A stretch of 64,000 nt of DNA from assembly GCA_021521415.1 (NCBI GenBank), contig JAIQDT010007602.1, positions 1-64,000 on the forward strand. Reading direction: 5' to 3'. The notes beneath the pieces are model-generated. The model was not told the DNA's origin and did not search any database. It saw only the letters and a program-made list of their open reading frames with translations. This stretch comes from Bidens hawaiensis (Eukaryota > Streptophyta > Magnoliopsida > Asterales > Asteraceae). Made by a program: the position numbers and the translations under genes. This document shows positions 21,442 to 31,423 of the stretch, in pieces; position 1 is the stretch's first letter, and every line of letters starts with the position of its first letter.

Positions 21442-21446
21442 AACCA
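21442..21446. repeat. Target-site duplication (left) of the young Copia element
   Basis: AACCA directly before the LTR TG; the same five bases follow the right LTR at 33,972-33,976. Confidence 0.95.
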
Positions 21447-21900
21447 TGTTGGTGCATAAATGTCAGTAGTTCATATGTCTAGTGTCTGTAATCGAGTCTG
21501 TAATATTGTTTATGTATTTGTTTGTTTAAAGCGAAGTTGTTGACAAGTTCGCTTAGGCGAACTTGTTAACCAAGCGAAGTTGTTGACAAGTTCGCCTAGG
21601 CGAACTTGTTGAACAAGCGAAGTTATGGACAACTTCGCCTGAGGCGAAGTTGTCGTGTATTTATATAGGTTACGGATTAAGTGAGTTCAAGTGGTTAGAG
21701 TTCGTGTAAGTCAAGTGACGTGAGGTCGAGAGTCTGTAACTGTGATTATATCACGTGTTGAGTTATTAATATAACGTGTGTTTGTTCGTATCGTATTCGT
21801 GTGTTCGTGTGTTTGTGTTCTACGCCCGTAACGATCTACACAGGGATTCCGCACCTGTGTATATCGGGATATCTCGTGTGATCCGTCCAGGGAACCTACA
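21447..21900 (+). repeat. 5' LTR of the young Copia element
   Basis: Starts TGTTGGTGCATAAATG, ends GGGAACCTACA. Identical in length to the right LTR with two C/T differences (C in this copy near 21,834 and 21,883, T in the right). A TATA-like TATTTATATAGG lies at about 21,657-21,668. Confidence 0.97.
21531..21659 (+). repeat. Three 43-bp self-complementary tandem units in U3 of the LTR
   Basis: Units start at 21,531, 21,574 and 21,617 (GCGAAGTT...). Each unit is itself palindromic around TTCGCCTAGGCGAA, so each can fold into a hairpin. They end right before the TATA-like box. The same array occurs in the right LTR (33,602-33,730). Confidence 0.9.
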
Positions 21901-21902
21901 AT

Positions 21903-21914
21903 TGGTATCAGAGC
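21903..21914 (+). other. Primer-binding site, initiator Met-tRNA (young Copia)
   Basis: TGGTATCAGAGC two bases after the LTR end. Confidence 0.95.
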
Positions 21915-22084
21915 TTTTGCTCGATTGTGTGGTTCGGGATATTCACGCGGGTGTAGAATTCGTCCCGTTTCGACTATTCACGGGACGAGTTATTGGTGTT
22001 TTTGCTCATTCTAGCCTCCTACCAGTGTGTTCAAGCCTTTAAACCGTCAAAAACATCGTTAAAATCCGATTTTCTGATCTGCAG

Positions 22085-22440
22085 AAAGTTTGAGTTCGTC
22101 AGGCGAAGTTGCTGTTCATCAGGCGAAGTTGCCGTCAGGATACGTAGGGTTTCGGCGAAGATATAAGGAGAAGCGAAGTTATTTACAACTTCGCCTACCT
22201 CCTCAACTTCGCCTAACTCAGCGAAGTTCTCATCAAGTTCGCCTAGCTTAGCGAATTTTCTTCAAGTTCGCCTACTTTCTAAGTTCGCTTACCCTAAGCG
22301 AAGTTATTCTCAACTTCGCCCAGTCACGCGAATTTAAGAAAGATCCAGCGAAGTTATTACTTAAGCGAAGTTATCCTTAACTTCGCCTACAGTACTGTTC
22401 AGAGGAAATTTTTTTAACTTCGCCTACTCAGAATTTTTTG
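22085..22440 (+). repeat. GCGAAGTT/AACTTCGCCT-rich leader before gag (young Copia)
   Basis: Dense, irregular direct and inverted copies of GCGAAGTT, AACTTCGCC and AAGTTCGCCT in the untranslated leader between primer site and the gag ATG. The motif is that of the LTR array. Confidence 0.85.
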
Positions 22441-22462
22441 GGTTTCTTAGTCTTCAATAAGG

Positions 22463-23707
22463 ATGTCGTCGATCAACATTTCGGAGCTTGTAAAGATGGA
22501 AGTTGAAGCGGGGTCAGCTACAAAGGCCCCAAGGTTGCTGAAGGGAACCGATTTTGTCGCGTGGAAGGATCGGTTCATACAATACGTTAAGTACAAGGAT
22601 GCGAAAATGTGGGTATGCATCCAAGATGGATATATTCCACCAGTCATGGAGTATGAGGGTCGAGACCAAATCAAGAAATACAGTAAAATGGAAGAGGAGG
22701 AGAAAAAGATGTATGAAGCCGAAAGCAAGGCTCATGCTGCAATCACAATGGCTCTTCCACAGGAGATCCTCCATACGTTCAGAAAGTATACATCAGCTAG
22801 AGAGCTTTGGGAAGCTCTTGAGAACAGATTTGAAGGGAATGTAGGTATTCGGGCTTCAAAGATAAAGTTGCTCAAAACTCAATTTTCAGTTTTTAAGTAC
22901 TTGAAGAACGAATCTCTTGATGATATTATCACTCGATATTATCATCTAATGACTGAATTGAGTAACTACTCCATTTCTTACCGAGAAGAAGAGATTGTGG
23001 AAAAGCTTCTCGATGCCCTCCCACCAAAATGGGAGATGTATACTGTACTGATGAGGGAAGACAAGGACTTCACTACTTATGATCTTGAAACCACTGTCAA
23101 CAAGCTCAGAACTTTTGAGCTTAATATGGTAAGAAAAGAAACATCTATGGATCAGGTTCAAGATCCAGGCATGTACGGTGCTAAAGTAAACTCCAATTCA
23201 AGTTCAAAGACTGATTCTGCCGCCTACTACTCGAAGGGCGAGTCGGGTGCCAAGTCTTCACAGGAGGGGCATGTGTCAGTAAACTCAAATGGGGATGTTT
23301 GCTTTGTAGCCGGTGGATCAAGTGGTACTCAACAGACAGCAAGCAAGATTAGTGGATCTTCAAGTTCCTCAAGCAATAATTACTCTAAGATGCCAATGAG
23401 CGTCAAATCTGCTGAAGAGCAGTTTGGCCTCTATGCTTCGTTTATTGCTTCATATGAAAACTATATTCAAGGTAAGGTTGTTGATCCAGCGATGCTGGAT
23501 GAAGACTATGACCAGATCGATGCTGATGATCTGGAGGAAATGGATTTACAATGGCAGATGGCCATGATAGTGAGGAGAGTGAAGAAGTTTATGAGAAAGA
23601 CGGGGAGAAAGTTTGTTGGTGGCAGGCCAGGGTTCGACAAGTCTAAGGTGAGGTGCTATAACTGTCAACAAAACGGGCACTTTGCCAAAGAGTGCAGAAA
23701 CGAGTGA
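22463..23707 (+). CDS. Copia gag, N-terminal part up to in-frame TGA (young element)
   Basis: 414 codons from ATG at 22,463. UBN2-type Copia gag (FVAWKDRFIQYVK early; ALENRFEGN, then KLLKTQFSVFKYL), followed by a Ser-rich linker, and ends with a CCHC knuckle (CYNCQQNGHFAKEC). The frame stops at TGA 23,705-23,707 right after the knuckle, but the next ORF (23,768 on) is in the same frame, so the original gag ran on. The TGA could be a CGA-to-TGA deamination; readthrough is an alternative. It forms the virus-like particle in this family. Confidence 0.92.
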   Translation: MSSINISELVKMEVEAGSATKAPRLLKGTDFVAWKDRFIQYVKYKDAKMWVCIQDGYIPPVMEYEGRDQIKKYSKMEEEEKKMYEAESKAHAAITMALPQEILHTFRKYTSARELWEALENRFEGNVGIRASKIKLLKTQFSVFKYLKNESLDDIITRYYHLMTELSNYSISYREEEIVEKLLDALPPKWEMYTVLMREDKDFTTYDLETTVNKLRTFELNMVRKETSMDQVQDPGMYGAKVNSNSSSKTDSAAYYSKGESGAKSSQEGHVSVNSNGDVCFVAGGSSGTQQTASKISGSSSSSSNNYSKMPMSVKSAEEQFGLYASFIASYENYIQGKVVDPAMLDEDYDQIDADDLEEMDLQWQMAMIVRRVKKFMRKTGRKFVGGRPGFDKSKVRCYNCQQNGHFAKECRNE

Positions 23708-25102
23708 GTTGAACGTGGTCTAGGCCGGTCTGCACAGTACACTGGGAGTAGTAAAGAAGTCAATGCCATGATGTCCAGAGAAGCAGGTGAATACAACTGG
23801 AACCTGCATTCGAATGAAACTAGTGAGCAGGCAAATATGGCTAAGGTTGAAAATGAAGAATGTGAGAAGATTACCGGAGAAGAGAAAGCTACTGGTAAGG
23901 AAAAAGCTTTCATGGCAGATAACAATGATCAACTCTCCGAGATAAGTTCTAAACCTATTTGTACTAAATGTGAGAATTTGTCTGAGCAACTTGCTACCAT
24001 AACTGATCAGTATGTTCGTTTAGATGCTGAATTTAAAACTCTTAAAGAAGATCATCACTTTATGAAAGCAAGAGAAAACAGTTACAAAGTTAAAATAAAA
24101 GCGTGTGAAAAAGATGTTAAAAGCTTAAAAACAAAACTTGCTGAAAAAATTGAAGTAATTGATCTAAGTTATGAGGTTTTAGAAGAAAAGACTAAACTGA
24201 TTGCTGAACGAGAAAAGCAGATTGCTGACCACCAGGTGAAAGTGGTGGAACTGAACCGAAAACTTGAGCAGTTCAGAAATTCCTCAGCTATTCTTGATCA
24301 CCTTGTTAGTGGTCAAGATTCCTCTGCAAAGAGGGGAGGAATTGGCTATCACGAGGTTCCACCACCTTATAACCACAATTACACTTTTAACCCTAGTGTT
24401 CAGAAATCTGTTGATTTTGAAGTTCCTCAGACAGTTCCAATCAAGGTTACGAGTAAAGAACCAAGTGTTAGTAGTGGCGAAACGAGTTCGCCGGTTTCAA
24501 GTGTGAAAATTTCTGTTACGAGTCCAGTCTCATCAGATTCGGATAAGTTGTCCGAATCGGGTAAGACAAAAGAGAAGGTAGTGTTACCCACTGGTGGAGA
24601 AAAAGATAAAACCTATAAAAAGAGTACTCCACTCAACCCGTACGTCCCACCTTATGTGAGACGAACGGCCGGTAACACAGCCTCGACATCCAAAACAACC
24701 TTTGAAAAGAAAATGGAGCATAGGTGTTGTTTTAGGTGTAATAAGTTAGGACATCTTGTTGCAGATTGCCCTCTGACACCGAAATTCAGAGGTGTGAGGC
24801 CTATTAAAACTGAGCATAAGCCTAATGGTAATTTTAATACTGCTAAAAATAAAAACCCTTCAAAGTTCCGAAATGTAACTAATTCAGGTTTTCACATAAA
24901 CAAACCTCAGTTTAACAATGCTAATAACCAAACCGCAAGATATAATACTTTCAATACACATAGGTTTGGAAGGCCTCACACTCAATTTCCAAGGAGATTT
25001 TCTAATAGGACTGACAGGAATTATCCAGATGCTAACTTTGGAAAGCAGAAGTACGGGATATATAGATCCAAGACCAATTGGTCTTGGGTCCCTAGATTCT
25101 AA
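23708..25102 (+). CDS. Copia gag, C-terminal part after the TGA (young element)
   Basis: Same frame as the previous entry; first ATG 23,762-23,768. Lys/Glu-rich coiled coil (about residues 30-170 of this part), Ser/Thr/Val-rich linker, then a second CCHC knuckle (CCFRCNKLGHLVADC, near 24,727-24,771) and an Asn/Arg/Phe-rich tail. The frame ends in TAA at 25,100-25,102, just inside the start of the pol frame, which is open from 25,096. Confidence 0.85.
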   Translation, partial: VERGLGRSAQYTGSSKEVNAMMSREAGEYNWNLHSNETSEQANMAKVENEECEKITGEEKATGKEKAFMADNNDQLSEISSKPICTKCENLSEQLATITDQYVRLDAEFKTLKEDHHFMKARENSYKVKIKACEKDVKSLKTKLAEKIEVIDLSYEVLEEKTKLIAEREKQIADHQVKVVELNRKLEQFRNSSAILDHLVSGQDSSAKRGGIGYHEVPPPYNHNYTFNPSVQKSVDFEVPQTVPIKVTSKEPSVSSGETSSPVSSVKISVTSPVSSDSDKLSESGKTKEKVVLPTGGEKDKTYKKSTPLNPYVPPYVRRTAGNTASTSKTTFEKKMEHRCCFRCNKLGHLVADCPLTPKFRGVRPIKTEHKPNGNFNTAKNKNPSKFRNVTNSGFHINKPQFNNANNQTARYNTFNTHRFGRPHTQFPRRFSNRTDRNYPDANFGKQKYGIYRSKTNWSWVPRF

Positions 25103-25116
25103 TCCTTTGCTTTATT

Positions 25117-28100
25117 GTGCAGGAACAGTTGAACAGGGCTGCCCACAGTCTTTGGATTGTAGATAGCGGCTGTTCCCGGCACATGACGGGTAACAAATAC
25201 TTGTTGCACGACTTAAAACCTGTTCAAGGAGCAAGAGTTAGCTTTGCCGGTGAAAGTGGAGGCAGAATTACTGGAAAAGGAACGGTGTCCAATGGAAAAA
25301 TGACTCTTGAGAATGTGAACTTTGTAGAAGAGTTGAAGCACAATCTGCTGAGTGTGTCGCAGATTTGTGATAAGGAGTACACTGTTCATTTCACGAAGAA
25401 TGAGGCGATCGTGTTGAAGCCTGGTTTTCAGATACCAGACGAGTGGATAGTGATGAAAGCTCCACGTGATACAAATACTTATGTGATGGATATGAGGTCT
25501 ACTGAAATGGCCACGGAAGAATCATGTTTAATGACGAAAGCAAGCGAATCAGAATCCGAACTGTGGCACAGGAGGATGGGGCACATTCATCTTCGGAAAA
25601 TGAACCACATTGTCAGGAATGGACTTGTGATGGGCGTTCCCTTGAAAAGTTTTAACTTTGAAGACAAATGTATAGCATGCAAGAAGGGAAAGCAACACAA
25701 GAAGTCCCATCTCACCAAGAAGGTCAACTCTATTGCCAGTACTCTAGAATTGCTTCACATGGATCTCTTCGGTCCCGTGTATGCAAAAAGTCTAGGAGGT
25801 ACTTCTTACTGCTTGGTGATCACTGATGACTACTCGCGATATTCGTGGGTATATTTTCTGAAATCGAAAGATGAGACGGCTCAAATGGTGAAGAATTTGA
25901 TTACCAAAGTTGAGAACGTCATGGGTAAAACAGTTAAGTTCATCAGGAGTGACAATGGAACGGAGTTCAAGAATTTTGAGATGGAGATCTTCTGTCTTCA
26001 GAAAGGAATTGAACACCAATACAGCGCTCCGTATACTCCGCAACAGAATGGAGTGGCTGAAAGGAAGAACCGAACTTTAATTGAAGGAGCCAGAACTATG
26101 CTGGCAGATTCGAAGCTTCCTGTGATGTTCTGGGCTGAAGCAGTTGCTACAGCCTGCTATGTTCTGAATAGAGTGTTAACTGTTAAGAGACTTGGTAAAA
26201 CGTGTTACGAACTTATGCATGGAAGGAAGCCAAACTTGAGTGGTCTTGAACCATTCGGGTCCCCTTGTTCAATCTTGAAGACAAATTCTAAATTTGGCGA
26301 AGTAGCCGATGAAGGAATCTTAGTCGGTTATGTTGTTGGTACTCCCAACAGACGTGTCTTCAATACTTCGACCTGCAAGGTGGAGGTGGTGTGTAACACC
26401 GACATCACAAGTTACCAACCGCCAAAACCAAGCAATGGACCTGCTGAGCTTTTCGACTATGTTAAGCTTTTTAAGTCTTTTAACATACCGGATTTGGAAA
26501 TTTCTGAAGAAAAAGAAAGAGGTGCGACGAAGATGATACTTGATGAGGAAGAAAATCTATTGCAAAGACAGCTGATTGATAAATGTCAACCTTCCTCATC
26601 AAACTCTACTGGTACCCCTGCTGCCTCGACTGAAGAAGAATTTATCAATCCTTTTCACTCTCAGCATGAAACAACCATTGACGAGCTCTCTTCTAACTTG
26701 GAAGATAATTTGCATGTCGGTTCTGTTCCGACCACGAGAATTCATAAAGATCACCCTTTGGATAATGTGATTGGTGATGTGTCCTCAGGTGTACAAACGA
26801 GAAGTAGCTTGAATGAACACACCTGTGTTTATACAAGCATTAAGGAGACAGGAATAATCAATGAATGCCTGTACACCTGCTTTATAAGCCAGATTGAACC
26901 GAAGAATTATCAAATGGCTTTAAAGGACAGCTCGTGGGTCGAAGCCATGCAAGAAGAGTTGGCTCAATTCGAGAAGATGGAAGTTTGGACTTTGGTTGAA
27001 AAACCAAAGAATGTGCATGCGATAGGCACAAAATGGGTGTTTAAGTGCAAGAGAGATGATAAGGGGATTATTATAAGAAACAAGGCGAGGCTAGTCGTTA
27101 AAGGTTTTAATCAACAAGAGGAGATTGATTATAACGAAGTGTTCGCTCCTGTCGCCAGGTTGGAAGCCATAAGATTGTTTTTGGCGTTTGCTGCTTATGA
27201 AAAGATGAAGGTGTTTCAGCTAGATGTGAAGAGTGCGTTTTTGCATGGGAAAGTTGATGAGGTTGTGTATGTTGAGCAACCTCCGTGTTTTCCTGACCCG
27301 GACTTTCCAGATCACGTGTACAGGTTGAGCAAGGCGTTGTATGGATTACATCAGGCACCTCGTGCCTGGTATTCAACTTTATCGGATTACTTGCTCGAGA
27401 ATGGTTTTGAAAGAGGGAAAATTGATAGCACGTTGTTCTTCAAAAGAGATGGAAGCGACTTCCTGCTGGTACAAGTCTACGTGGATGACATTATATTTGA
27501 TGCGTCAAAAGTCTCCATGTGTCAGGAGTTTGAAGCCGTCATGAAGAAAAGGTTTGAAATGAGTGCTATGGGTGAACTAACTTTCTTTCTAGGATTGCAG
27601 GTTGATCAGAAGAAGGACGAAATGTTCATTCATCAGACGAAGTATGTTCATGATGTGCTCAAGCGCTTCAAGATGGAGGACAGTTCTCCATATGATACTC
27701 CAATCTGCGTCAATCACAAATTGGGTGCTGAAGTAGACGGTGATGCAGATGTGGACCCAACTCAATATCGGGCAATAATAGGTTCTTTAATGTACTTAAC
27801 TGCATCTAGGCCTGATATAATGTTTGCTGTTTGTCTTTGTGCACGTTTTCAGGCAAATCCAAAAGAATCTCACATGAAAGGTGCAAAGAGGATACTGCGG
27901 TATCTCAAGGGCAAGCCGAAGCTGGGGTTGTGGTACCCGAGAGGAGGAGACTTGGAGCTGGTCGCTTACACAGATTCTGATTATGGAGGGTGCAATCAGA
28001 GTCGGAAGTCAACAACTGGAGGATGTCAGTTTCTTGGTGGCAGATTGGTGTCGTGGCAATGCAAGAAGCAGACTTCAGTCGCAATTTCAACCTGTGAGGC

Positions 28101-28425
28101 AGAATACATGGCAGCATCCAACTGCTGCTCTCAGGTTCTTTGGATTCAACAACAGTTGTGCGACTATGGTCTGAATTTCTTACTTACTCCTATTTGCATT
28201 GATAACACAGCTGCTATCTCAGTAACTAACAATCCCGTGAAACATAGTAAAACTAAACATATTGACATACGTCATCATTTCATACGGGATTGTGCTGAGA
28301 AGAAACTGATTGTTCTTGAAAAGGTGGATACGCTTGATAATTTCGCTGATTTATATACTAAAGCGTTTGACAAATCCAGATTTCAAAACCTTATTGAACT
28401 GAATGGGATGATCAATCCCGAGTAA
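25117..28425 (+). CDS. Copia pol: protease-type motif, integrase, reverse transcriptase, RNase H (young element, intact)
   Basis: About 1102 codons without a break. In order: WIVDSGCSRHMTG (protease-like), gag-pre-integrase with LWHRRMGH and CIACKKGKQHK (about residues 148-190), integrase core with catalytic residues in LHMDLFG (~216), RSDNGTEF (~279) and AERKNR (~313), a variable linker, RT with FAPVARLEA, LDVKSAFLHG (~701) and YVDD (~787), and RNase H with TDSDYGG (~952), CEAEYMAAS (~995) and the KHIDIRHHFIRD tail. The frame is one base behind gag (−1 relative), so expression needs a frameshift or splicing; an acceptor-like TTATTGTGCAG lies at 25,112-25,122. The listed first residue is a GTG, not ATG. 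Confidence 0.96.
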   Translation: MQEQLNRAAHSLWIVDSGCSRHMTGNKYLLHDLKPVQGARVSFAGESGGRITGKGTVSNGKMTLENVNFVEELKHNLLSVSQICDKEYTVHFTKNEAIVLKPGFQIPDEWIVMKAPRDTNTYVMDMRSTEMATEESCLMTKASESESELWHRRMGHIHLRKMNHIVRNGLVMGVPLKSFNFEDKCIACKKGKQHKKSHLTKKVNSIASTLELLHMDLFGPVYAKSLGGTSYCLVITDDYSRYSWVYFLKSKDETAQMVKNLITKVENVMGKTVKFIRSDNGTEFKNFEMEIFCLQKGIEHQYSAPYTPQQNGVAERKNRTLIEGARTMLADSKLPVMFWAEAVATACYVLNRVLTVKRLGKTCYELMHGRKPNLSGLEPFGSPCSILKTNSKFGEVADEGILVGYVVGTPNRRVFNTSTCKVEVVCNTDITSYQPPKPSNGPAELFDYVKLFKSFNIPDLEISEEKERGATKMILDEEENLLQRQLIDKCQPSSSNSTGTPAASTEEEFINPFHSQHETTIDELSSNLEDNLHVGSVPTTRIHKDHPLDNVIGDVSSGVQTRSSLNEHTCVYTSIKETGIINECLYTCFISQIEPKNYQMALKDSSWVEAMQEELAQFEKMEVWTLVEKPKNVHAIGTKWVFKCKRDDKGIIIRNKARLVVKGFNQQEEIDYNEVFAPVARLEAIRLFLAFAAYEKMKVFQLDVKSAFLHGKVDEVVYVEQPPCFPDPDFPDHVYRLSKALYGLHQAPRAWYSTLSDYLLENGFERGKIDSTLFFKRDGSDFLLVQVYVDDIIFDASKVSMCQEFEAVMKKRFEMSAMGELTFFLGLQVDQKKDEMFIHQTKYVHDVLKRFKMEDSSPYDTPICVNHKLGAEVDGDADVDPTQYRAIIGSLMYLTASRPDIMFAVCLCARFQANPKESHMKGAKRILRYLKGKPKLGLWYPRGGDLELVAYTDSDYGGCNQSRKSTTGGCQFLGGRLVSWQCKKQTSVAISTCEAEYMAASNCCSQVLWIQQQLCDYGLNFLLTPICIDNTAAISVTNNPVKHSKTKHIDIRHHFIRDCAEKKLIVLEKVDTLDNFADLYTKAFDKSRFQNLIELNGMINPE

Positions 28426-28445
28426 CCATGCTTTTCTTGTGAAAT

Positions 28446-28472
28446 TTTAAAAAAAAAAAAAAAAAAAAAAAC
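28446..28472 (+). repeat. Poly(A) tract after the pol stop
   Basis: About 23 A residues directly after TTTT, about 25 bases downstream of the pol stop codon. Confidence 0.85.
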
Positions 28473-29770
28473 GTCACTTATCGCTTAAAAATATGTCGGT
28501 TACATCAGTTTGAAGGACTTGTCTTCGGATATGTTTTGGTCCTCATTTTCTACTTGTAGATTTTGAGGATAGCCATTAAACAGATTACTGATAGTGACCG
28601 GGGCGGTTTATGATGAGTTTTTTCATTCTTTCGCTTAAAATTAGTCGATCATACTTAGTTAGCAGGACACATACTAGTATGTGGTCGGTCCAGCTGATCC
28701 ATTGGATCTTCGGGATAGCCGTTTACCTGAAGACTTTGTTTTGGTCGGGGCGATTAATGTTAAAATTTTTGAAAGAAATGGGAAATGAAATTATTTTTCA
28801 AGTCTGTTACTTCGTAAGAAGTTCATTTGCTATGTTTAACAGAAAATTGATCCAACCTTGGAAAATGATAGTTATACTGATTCTGTGTGCTTAACTAGTG
28901 AAGTTATTAGGCTTAAAAGGCTTTAGAACAGTCATTGTATGTCATGGTAACTTTTTAATGGTGCGTAAAAGTAGATGTGATACAAACTAAATTTACTTGA
29001 TTTTACGTGGAAACTCCTTAAGAGTTTTGCATGTCTTCATATATATCTTTCCGAATGATAGGCAGAAAAGCGATTACCCAGTCATACACGAGCCCATGTG
29101 TGTTCTGATTCCCGTGAAGATTGCGTTTCAAGAAACTGTAGTGATCCAGATTCGGTACTTGCAGTTAATTTCTACTTTGAAGTCTATGTTTATTAAAAAA
29201 AAAATATATTTGGAGTTATTGAAACATTTTAGAGATGACAAAATCAAGACTTCACAATCATTGAGTAAGAGAGAAGAACGGGAAGCAGATCAAGAATACT
29301 TACAAGTTTAATCAGACACTATGGGTCGAAGTCAATTCGGGGTGACTTGGGGAAAGCCAAATACGCTTTGAGGATAGATAGGAGGCATCAAAATCTCTGA
29401 GTTGTTGCTCACTTAAATTGTGAGGCTTAATCGAACCTAACTCGTATCACAGAAACGATGAAAACCACTTTAAGTTATACCTGCTTACAACCTGTCTCTT
29501 TATGTCATAATACAGCTAAACACGGATCTATGTGACAGTCACATACTTAGTATGATTCCTGTTCGGATCTTTTCTAAAACGTAGCAGTCCCTATCGAGAC
29601 TGAAATTTGATCCCTTATACTTAAATTGTTTAAAGTTTTCTTTTTCTATAGTTGTATTTGTTTATAACGGGTTACTTGGACTTGATCGTGTCAGTTAGTT
29701 CTTAAAGGAAAGTTTTATAACTTAATTGGAAAAATGTTAAACTTATAAGGTTAAATTTTGTAAATATATA
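28473..29770 (+). other. Noncoding spacer between pol and ORF3 leader (young Copia)
   Basis: No gene. Two degenerate copies of about 140 bases (from about 28,489 and 28,631) share CGCTTAAAA at the start and GATAGCC..GGTCGGGGCG at the end. Confidence 0.5.
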
Positions 29771-30560
29771 GGCGATGTTGTTGAACAGGCGAAGTTGTGG
29801 TTAACTTCGCCTAGGCGAAGTTATCCGTAACTTCGCCTGAATAACTCCGCCCATATATAAGGATTATCAACAGTCAATTCTGTTCATTATTCTCAAACTC
29901 AGCGAACTTATATCATCCGTTTACACAGCGAACTTATAGTGATCCTACTTGTTATCTTGTTCTTCGATTTCAAACCGATCTAAAGGTTGTTTGGGTTCTT
30001 TTATCAAATGTTATATATTCATTGATGTTAATCTAAGGTTGTTTCGACAACCGGTTAATAACCTCGAACAACCGACCTTTAAACCCGAGTTCAAAACTTG
30101 TTTTACATGTTCATGAGTAAACTGGTCGTTTAGTTATCCTTAATATCATGTGTTTGAGCCTCCTCAATCGTCAAAGTTAATCGAAACACCGGTTTTCCGG
30201 ATTTCGATTAACCTTACTGTCGCCGTTTCAGATTCAAGCGAAGTTAAGGTTTAGGCGAAGTTATCCGTAACTTCGCCTGGAGCTTAAATTCGCCTGAGGC
30301 GAAGTTATCCGTAACTTCGCCTGATGCTCAACTTCGCCTGAAACTTAAATTCGCCTGAGGCGATGTTGTGGTGAGGCGAACTTAAAGATGAAGCGAAGTT
30401 GTTCCCAACTTCGCCCCAAACTTTAACTTCGCCTGGAACCTTTTTAACTTAATAATTGTTAGTCGAACTTAAAGCTGAAGCGAAGTTGTTCCCAACTTCG
30501 CCCAAACTTTAATTTCGCCTATACAGTCTTTATCACAACTTCGCTCATGGTAATAGGCGA
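29771..30560 (+). repeat. GCGAAGTT/AACTTCGCCTG-rich region before ORF3 (young Copia)
   Basis: About twenty direct and inverted copies of GCGAAGTT / AACTTCGCC / GGCGAAGTTATCCGTAAC, concentrated at 29,771-29,850 and 30,235-30,560. It is the same motif as in the gag leader and LTR U3 of this element. Confidence 0.88.
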
Positions 30561-30608
30561 ACTTGTGTTATGCTTTAATGTTTATCTAACTTGGTTCGTT
30601 TGTTGCAG

Positions 30609-31423
30609 ATCTGGCTGCAGTAGCTGGTGCTGGAGGTGCAGGAGGAGACGATGGTGATAACCAAAGGCAATTTTTCCCGGGTCACAATATGTACATCACC
30701 CTTGACCCGGAAGCGAGCGGCGTTGAGGATTACCGCGAGATTATTACTTTCCTCATACGCTCGAGGATTTTTCATGCTATCACGAACACTCTGCCGATAT
30801 CCTTACCAAATATCAAAGACTTTTGGCAGACGGTAGAATACGATTGTCGTGTTGAGCCCCCGGTCATGCGAGCGACTGTGAACAATCATCAGGTTCAGTT
30901 CAATTCTGAACAGATTCGGGTGGCGTTACGGTTTGGAAAAGAGACGAGGGACGACCCAACTGAGTTTGTGGCTCCGTTTCGTGATGGAGCGTTTCTCCGA
31001 ATGGGCTATTCTGGTCCATTAGGCGATTCACATAGACGGAAGGGTTTTCTACTTGGTCAGTGGCGCTTCCTTATGCACGTCATGATAGTTTGCATGTCAG
31101 GAAGGAAGGCGGGCACTGACGGTATGGGTGCGACCATGCAGTCCGCAATGACTGCACTGACTTACAATAAACGCTATAGTTTTAGTCAGATGGTCTTTTA
31201 CGAGATCGATAGACAGAGAAGGGCGATGGCTCGGGAGCGGTTCATTATGTATCCACGTTTCATCCAGATGATATTGAACCATGTGGCTCCGAATCTACCT
31301 CAGCGAAGACCGATCAGATACGTGGAATCTGTGAGCAAACGTATCTTTGCTCAATGCCGCACTTCGAGTGCGAGAGCAACCCTGAACGTCGTCCAAGGCA
31401 TACTCCACTGTTTGGGTTTTTAA
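30609..31423 (+). CDS. ORF3 N-terminal domain (young Copia), likely spliced 5' end
   Basis: The frame is open from an acceptor-like TTTGTTGCAG/ at 30,608 and runs in frame through a Gly-rich stretch into the ATG at 30,689, suggesting an upstream exon. The domain has GHNMYITLD, AIT, an IKDFW..VEYD segment, IRVALRFG, a GHRRKGFLL-like middle, then MYPRFIQMILN. The same pattern occurs in the old element at 15,178-14,390. No transmembrane segment, so not an envelope-like protein. The frame breaks at about 31,352, after which the protein continues one frame over. Function unknown. Confidence 0.75.

Noticed and set aside
22514..23161. Minus-strand ORFs under the gag gene
   Set aside because: Shadows of the intact gag frame.
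28446..28472. Poly(A) after pol as sign of a processed retrogene insertion
   Set aside because: The sequence continues in Copia order on both sides with no target duplication, so it is a simple A run.
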